This document shows positions 58,022 through 64,000 of a stretch of DNA of 64,000 nucleotides, one piece after another. Below the pieces are notes generated by a model. It searched no databases. It was not told the origin of the DNA and saw only the letters and a program-made list of their open reading frames with translations. Source of the DNA: Chrysomallon squamiferum (lineage: Eukaryota; Mollusca; Gastropoda; Neomphalida; Peltospiridae); contig CM022672.1 in NCBI GenBank assembly GCA_012295275.1, positions 16,256,125-16,320,124 of the forward strand, written 5' to 3'. The position numbers and the translations under genes are program-made. Each line of letters starts with the position of its first letter. Positions within the stretch are counted from its first letter, which is position 1.

Positions 58022-61000
58022 TTTACAGTATTACTGTTTATATCAATACCATTATTTTGTCTAAATAATATTTCAGTTAAGTGTAACAATTAATGCACCA
58101 AAAAAACTGATGTTCCATTTAATTTCATGTCTAGTGGTTAAAACCAGCATTAATTTCATTTATGTATTTACTTCCATGGTCATGTTTAATGTTTTCAGAG
58201 CTTGGAATCATGATCATATCAAGTACATAAAAGTGACTATTTCTCGATATCATTTGATTTTTACCAGAACTGTTCTACACTAAAAAGGTTAACTAACAAC
58301 TAATGCACAACTTGTTTCAAAGAAAACACTAATTGATAAATATAAAAAAAAAAATCATTTCAGTTATAGAAAGAAGCACATATAATGAAATTTCATTTAC
58401 TATTTAAAATAGGTAATCTCATTAGGAAGGATAGGGGCAGAAGTCCTGAGGATGAATCTTTTGTATTAATCCCTCATAACATTAAATTAATTCACTAGTC
58501 AACAAATATTTTGAGAAGTTTGAATGAATGAAAATAATATTTCTGATTTGGCATGCTTAGTTTGAGACTGAATTCATACAATGAAATTTCATGTAATCCC
58601 ATTAGGAACAATAAGGGCACAAGTAATGGAAGAACTTTTTTTCTAATATTACCTTATAACATTAAATCAATTTACTAGACAGCAAATATTTTTTCGTTTG
58701 GTTATAAATGAAGATTTTGGTAGCTGAATTATTTTCTAATAAATAAAACATATTGGTATTTTAAAGTTTTCTACTTACTGGATTCACTCAGTTTTATTGC
58801 TTTAATATCTTCATGTCTCATTAATGGATGTTCAGTTGTTTCTGGAAATTTGAAAGTTACAAACACTTAGATACAATCAGATATTTGCTATATGCTGAAT
58901 CGTTCACAATACACATGAGAAGATAAAAGCAATTTTTCTATCCTTTCAGAAAATCCTCTTTAAAAACATTTTTCTAATTAAAAATTATTTTACTTTTAAA
59001 CAACTTATTATTTTATTTATATGAATTATTTTTTTGTGACTAAAAAATAATATTATATTAATTATTAATGTGCTAGCCAACTCATTAAGAAAAAAAAAAG
59101 GATAATTAAAACAAGATAAAGGTGTAAGTATTGAGACGTTTTACCTGAATTCATTTACATTTCTGCAGTATTTAAAATATAAAGTTTAATGAACTTCACC
59201 TGATAAATCCTCGCTTTCCCAGAAACAAAGAATAGCTTCAGATTTTCCTGCACATTGAGAGATATTTCCTAGAATGAGCTGAATATCAATACCATTGAAA
59301 GTGAAGATTCTTCCTGAAATGTTTAATTAAACATATAGAGTATCCAAATAGATAAAACACTGAGTAATGTAAAGATTTTCTTTTTGATAAACCTTTAATT
59401 TGTGTTTGTATTAAAAAAAAAATCATTAAAACATTAGTAGAAATCTTCAAGTCAAATAAAAAGGGACTTTTGATTCGTCCTTAGATAGACCTTACAAATG
59501 TCCCATTACTTATACTCACAGGATCAAATATCTAGAACATAAATATGACCTGAAACCCTGTCAACAACTGAGTTTAGATACTGTATCACATGACTTTTGA
59601 AATAAATTAATAAAAATTAAAACATTTATATGTAAATAAAACAAGATCAACAATGATGTCCAGTGTTTGTAAACATATAATTTCATAAACATCTCATTTT
59701 CTTTCAGTAACATCAATAATAAATTTAATTCAGACTGAGTCTTCAATATAGATAACATAAATATTTCATAGCTTCATCCATAAAACAATATATAGCCTAT
59801 ATTTAAACATAACTGCTGAATATTTAGAAAACACATTACTTAATAATGAATATAAAATGAAATTTCTAAGACAGTTTGGTTATTATAAATCCTATATCAT
59901 GTAATGCACACACTATCAAGCATGGGTCAAGCTGACTGTCAGACAAAGACATCCTACACAAGAGACTGCTCTGATTAGCACACTGAATTTTCATTCATTC
60001 ACTTATTAATGTTTAATAAAACAAAACAAACAAAATCTAAATTTATAATGCTGCTAATAATTCAGGAACTAACTGAAATTAAAAATTGTTACCTTTTTCT
60101 GCCCCATAACTTTTCTGCATGTACTTTGAGAGAAATATCTGAAACAGAAGATATTTAAATGTTTGCTAAACAATACCATTTTCTGTTTGTAGTATGTATC
60201 CATACAAATTTGATTTAGTAATCCATTGTTTTTCTAAAATATGTTAGTAATTACTTAATTACCTTTTTGAATTTTGCCTTAGCAAATCATCTTTTTTATT
60301 TCTTTTTCAATGCTATTTTTTTCAGAAAATAATTATTGTTATGATTTGTTTTGTTTTGTTTTCTTTCTTTTTTTTTTTAGTTTTTTTTTTTTTTCTGGGA
60401 AACTGAAATCAAATATCAAAGTAAAAAGTGTAAAAATCTTGAAAACTTATATTTTCATTTTGATATATTGAAAGGAATATTGCAGTACCAGAAAACCTTG
60501 ACTGGAAATGAAATAATAATAATAACTGTCAAAGGCTAAGACATACCTTTTTAATTGTATTGTTAGAAGGACCATCATATATAACAATGCCCACTTTCTC
60601 AATGGTGGAATCTTTCTTTTCTGTGAAATGTTTTTCCACAGCATTCAACATAGTTGTAACAACAATCTCTGGAGGATAGTTTAAGTTTCCAGTACCAAGA
60701 GTAGGAAATGCAATTGTCTTGTAATGACATTTTTCACACAATGTCAGACATTCCAGAATGAAGTTAGTCATTAGGTGTGTCTATAGAAAATAAAGGCAAC
60801 AGATAAATAAGGATGTTTTATTAATAAATTAATGCATCAGATCAGTTCCATTATGTTAATTATCATGTATGATATTTGATAATAAAGACAGAGTCATATT
60901 AAGATGTATCAAAATATGGATAAAAGAGTTGCATGCTTACTCATCACCACAAATGTTTCAGTTTATTTTTAAAGATATATTCTAGATGCTGTTTTATTCC

Positions 61001-62077
61001 ATTATTTCAACATCATCATGTCTTAAGATGTATAACCACAAATTACAGTAATTCTGATTAATTTTAATGTTACAAGCAGCATGAAAAGTTTATTGTGCTA
61101 TTGGGAATGTATATAATTTAGAGGCATGTATGACAGATAATCTAGAACAAACAATTAGATGCTGTTTGAAGGAACTCCCTCAGCAGAGTTATTAAATTAT
61201 TTTTGTCATCAATCTTTAGTTGATGTTTGTATGTATATGTATTCATTTATCTCAATTTGCAGCATATTGTATGTTATAATTGTTGGTACTGTATTGTCAT
61301 TCTCACAGTCTGGTAGGTAAATCAAGTAACTTTGCCACCAGAGAGAATTACACAGTAACATGGAAGTACAGATAGACTGGTCATATTAGAAGGGATTTAG
61401 CCTACTTTATTTTTAACTATAAATATTTTAAACCTCGATTTCAGATTTAAATAGTGTGAAAAGTCTTGGTTTACATTAAAATGCACTGAATGAAGAATCT
61501 TAACATTGACAAAAATACTGTCACTAGACATTTGAATGTTTGAAGTGAACATTTAAAATGATTTATAAAGAAACAAAGATAAACAAATAAAGATAACTTT
61601 ACAATATATATATTTTTTTGAATTCCTGAAATGCAAGAATTATAATGTGATGTTATTATTTTGTGACAAAATGTTAATTACCTTTTTATCATACACTGGC
61701 AGAGCTCCATGAAATATTGCCTTAACTCCTGATAATCTTCCAGGTCCTGTGATTGCTACTTTCCCTTCTTCAATCCCCAAATAATAGTATTTTATACATT
61801 CTGTTTGAATCTGATCTCCTGCTGATTCAAGTAATGATTTTGAAATCATCCCTTTATTAAGATCTAAATCTGTGTTTGTGGAATTCACCAGAACATCCAC
61901 CTAAAAAGAAACATATATTTTTCTACATTTATGAAAAAAGATTCCATTAAAGAATTAGATTTCATCTAATATTACAGATATTAATCCATAAAATAATAAT
62001 AATAATAATAACAATAACAATAAACTGAAAAAAAAACTAATAACAAAACAATAACTAACTAACTAAAACTAACAAAA

Positions 62078-62113
<36 letters not shown>

Positions 62114-63931
62114 ATGAACAATGGAAATTTAACAATTTGCTTCAGTACCATACTTTATGCATGCACTGATATTAAAGGGCTGGTCCAAATAAAGACATAT
62201 TTATTTGTTTTCCAAAAATATGTATTTACATGTAACTGGAATGGGAAATTACTTTAAAATCCATTTTTGAATTATATTTCAATATAGATTTTTTAATGTT
62301 ACTGGGATAAAAAGCAGGATAAATTTATGTGTGAAGTTCTATGTGACTGACCTGTGATTGAATGTTGAGAACTCATGACATCACTATTATTTTCAATAAC
62401 ATCAGTACTGTTTTAAAGAAATTTTTGGACTAAATGATATAAGAGACAATACGAGAAAATACACAGTCAGTTATTAATTAGTTATTCTCTGGGTTTCTAG
62501 GGACACATGGTTGTGATAATGAAAATGTAAAATAAATTATAGAGGAAAATATCATTTTTGGTAATGTCAAAATTATTGTGAAACTGCCATCTTTATCCAT
62601 CTTGGAAAAATGTAAGAATGAAATATTATTTCAATAGTAATTAGATATATTATATTTTCAGCATATCATTTGGATAGCCATTTTAAATATTAGCTGTTTA
62701 TTGTAGAGAAATTCAGTTCATGTTTTGTACTCCTCTTTTCTATCACAAACATGGTTGAGAATTATCACTGATTTAAAAGTAAATCTAATTCTGAATAATA
62801 TAAATGAACAAATGTATGACATTATAAATGACAGACTGAGGAGGTAGAGTTTAGAAAATAAAGAAGCTGATGTCATAAGAAAAAGTGTAACTATTCTAAG
62901 GTTAAATTAAAACAGTATTTTTATTTTGTACCTTTTGCTTTGCAAGTTCTCCAAAATGAATGTCAATCTTTGAAATATATGATGTTACAGCATCTATTGA
63001 AGAAAATAAAAATCTTTAAGGAATTATTTTTTAATTAAGATTATTTAAAGTGACATGAATGAAGCAATAATGTTTACAGTCATCTTGAAATCAAAATAAT
63101 ATGTACAGAAAGTACACTAATATCATTTGATTTTCTGAATATATGTACAGTTTATACACTGAAAGGAAGATTTACTAAAATAAAAAGACTTACCCTTTTC
63201 TTCTGATTTCCTTTTTCTAAGGAATTTATTCTTTGATAAAAATCAGAAAAGATTTTTTGGCAATACAAATGTGTCATTTATCATATTTGTCAGTTTTAAA
63301 GCTTTCTCTCTTTTTTGTGTGACCAAAAAAATTTTGGTGATGGTAAAAATTCAGACATCTTGAAATCAAAATAATATCTGTAATAAATTTACTTTTAATG
63401 TAAAGAAATAATATGTACAGAAAGTACTCTAATTTCATTTGATTTTCTGGATATATGTTCAGTTTATACACAGAAAGGCAGATTTATTGAAATAAAAAGA
63501 CTTACCCTTTTCTTCTGATTTCTTTTTTCTAAGGAATTTATTCTTTGATAAAAATGAACTACTTTTTTCTTGCAATACAAATGTGTCATTTATCATATTT
63601 GTCAGTTGTAAAGCTTTCTCTCTTCTTTGTGTAACCAGGAAAAATTTGGTGATAGAAACAGCTTTGTTGTGGCTGGAGACAAAATCCCTAATTCCCATCA
63701 TAATGAGTTCTGCCAGATGGCTCTCCAAAATATCTTCATATGACATATCAAACAACACAACTGTAACCTTTTTATTTTTATTCAGCTGTGTCAAAAGTTC
63801 TGTTATACTTTCTTTGCCATTATCTATGGATTTCTTTGAAGAAAAAACATTGTGAAAAACTATATTGTTTGAATAATGTAAAACTTTTCCCCTTTGTTTT
63901 AGACTTTTCTTGAATTGCTGAGAAAGATCAT
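51036..63931 (-). CDS. DTX3L-like: multi-macro-domain, RING and Deltex C-terminal E3 ligase (PARP9/DTX3L-like), 5' partial
   Basis: Exons: 63506-63931, 62932-62993, 61682-61900, 60547-60780, 60093-60138, 59200-59313, 58779-58841, 57047-57232, 56496-56681, 56196-56317, 55783-55819, 55532-55566, 53778-55061, 52835-53289, 51526-51725, 51036-51120; about 1250 codons. The visible order is: a degenerate macro-like segment; macro 1 (about 143-310: KVDVLVNSTNTDL, FPTLGTGNLNYPPE); a degenerate macro 2 (about 330-510); KH-like units like those of DTX3L (about 580-790); a degenerate macro 3 (about 887-1050: VQAIVCWHDRDL); a C3HC4 RING (about 1076-1111: CSSC, CKHLLCQTC, CPVC); and the Deltex C-terminal domain (GTIVINYSLTGGTQ, EGHPNPGKEYY, AYLPNNEEGR, NGYPDPDYLKRV). 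The family ubiquitinates substrates and binds ADP-ribose or NAD. The 53778/53289 junction is one base out of frame. A shorter start at MADINPT (55048) is possible. Confidence 0.88.
57293..57790. mobile_element. TE remnant with GTGGTACCTTGACTTA end, in DTX3L-like intron
   Basis: It starts TAGTGGTACCTTGACTTAC and continues through TTCATTCCATGACAG and CATTAATCCCTTCCAG to TTATGAGCAGTTG. I recall similar GTACCTTGACTTACGAG-type sequences as a dispersed non-autonomous DNA-transposon family in many animals. No transposase frame is present. It lies between the exons at 58779-58841 and 57047-57232. Confidence 0.5.
57760..57937. mobile_element. short palindromic MITE with long inverted arms
   Basis: A 116-bp core (57791-57906) has 28-bp terminal inverted repeats, TGTGGTACCTTGACTTAAG and its complement, with two mismatches. 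The palindrome continues outward through (TACA)n and (TA)n to TGCAACTATAT, giving arms near 59 bp. The core shares AACTGCTCATAAC with the neighbouring remnant in opposite orientation, so both belong to one family. Confidence 0.7.
57953..58016. repeat. (AG)n microsatellite
   Basis: About 32 uninterrupted AG units next to the MITE, within a DTX3L-like intron. Confidence 0.95.
62076..62112. repeat. (AAAT)n microsatellite
   Basis: Tetranucleotide tract inside the DTX3L-like intron between exons 61682-61900 and 62932-62993. The rest of that intron (61901-62931) shows no gene. Confidence 0.85.
63077..63345 (-). pseudogene. decayed duplicate of the DTX3L-like exon 63506-63931 (3' half)
   Basis: This segment duplicates about 63350-63660 with an offset of about 310 bp. 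It retains the splice donor (AAAAGG|GTAAG, at 63193) and the reading REKALKLTNMINDTFVLP, then meets a TGA stop where the parent continues QEKSSSFLSK. It has lost the 5' half of the exon. Inclusion in mRNA would truncate the protein, so it is most likely a dead exon copy. Confidence 0.75.
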
Positions 63932-64000
63932 CTGAAAAATAGAATATACAAATATATATTAATCAGATAATGTTTTTATATTTTCACATTTACTTTATTT

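Overview
The window is nuclear DNA from an intron-rich, AT-rich animal genome. There are no bacterial-style operons. Every recognisable gene is a conserved animal gene split into many small exons with GT-AG (and a few unusual) splice sites. The CtBP protein is closer to the invertebrate type, PUS1 has a minor-spliceosome intron, and the DTX3L-like gene carries several macro domains. Together these suggest an invertebrate, most likely a lophotrochozoan such as a mollusc. The species assignment is inference.

Layout, left to right. (1) 1-4321: AT-rich 3' flank. (2) 4322-10305, minus strand: complete nine-exon MAEA gene (388 aa), the catalytic-type RING subunit of the CTLH/GID ubiquitin ligase. 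(3) 10306-17079: divergent promoter region and probable 5' non-coding exons of the next gene, with a foldback element and a SINE-like element. (4) 17080-22186, plus strand: complete nine-exon CtBP (439 aa), the NAD(H)-sensing transcriptional corepressor. It is head-to-head with MAEA. (5) 22187-28057: long AT-rich 3' flank shared by convergent CtBP and PUS1. (6) 28058-38108, minus strand: complete 17-exon PUS1 (566 aa), a tRNA pseudouridine synthase with an added acidic, repeat-bearing tail. Its introns include one clear U12-type, one AT-AC and one GC-AG intron. (7) 38746-47841: satellite array of about 374-bp units, at least 24 tandem copies, ending in a 200-bp assembly gap at 47842-48041. (8) 48042-51035: AT-rich flank. 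(9) 51036-63931, minus strand, 5' end outside the window: a multi-macro-domain / KH-like / RING / Deltex-C-terminal protein. It looks like vertebrate PARP9-type macro domains joined to a DTX3L-type E3 ligase in one polypeptide.

The exon models were built by hand from splice sites, reading-frame phase and remembered family sequences. In MAEA, CtBP and PUS1 all phases close into one open frame. The DTX3L-like gene has one junction (53778/53289) whose frame does not close with canonical splice sites.

The points most worth follow-up are: the macro-Deltex fusion; the satellite array beside the PUS1 promoter; the three different non-standard introns in PUS1 plus a GC-AG intron in CtBP; a five-fold tandem duplication of a 3' splice site in CtBP; and the CtBP-MAEA head-to-head pair, which as I recall is also neighbouring in human 4p16.3.
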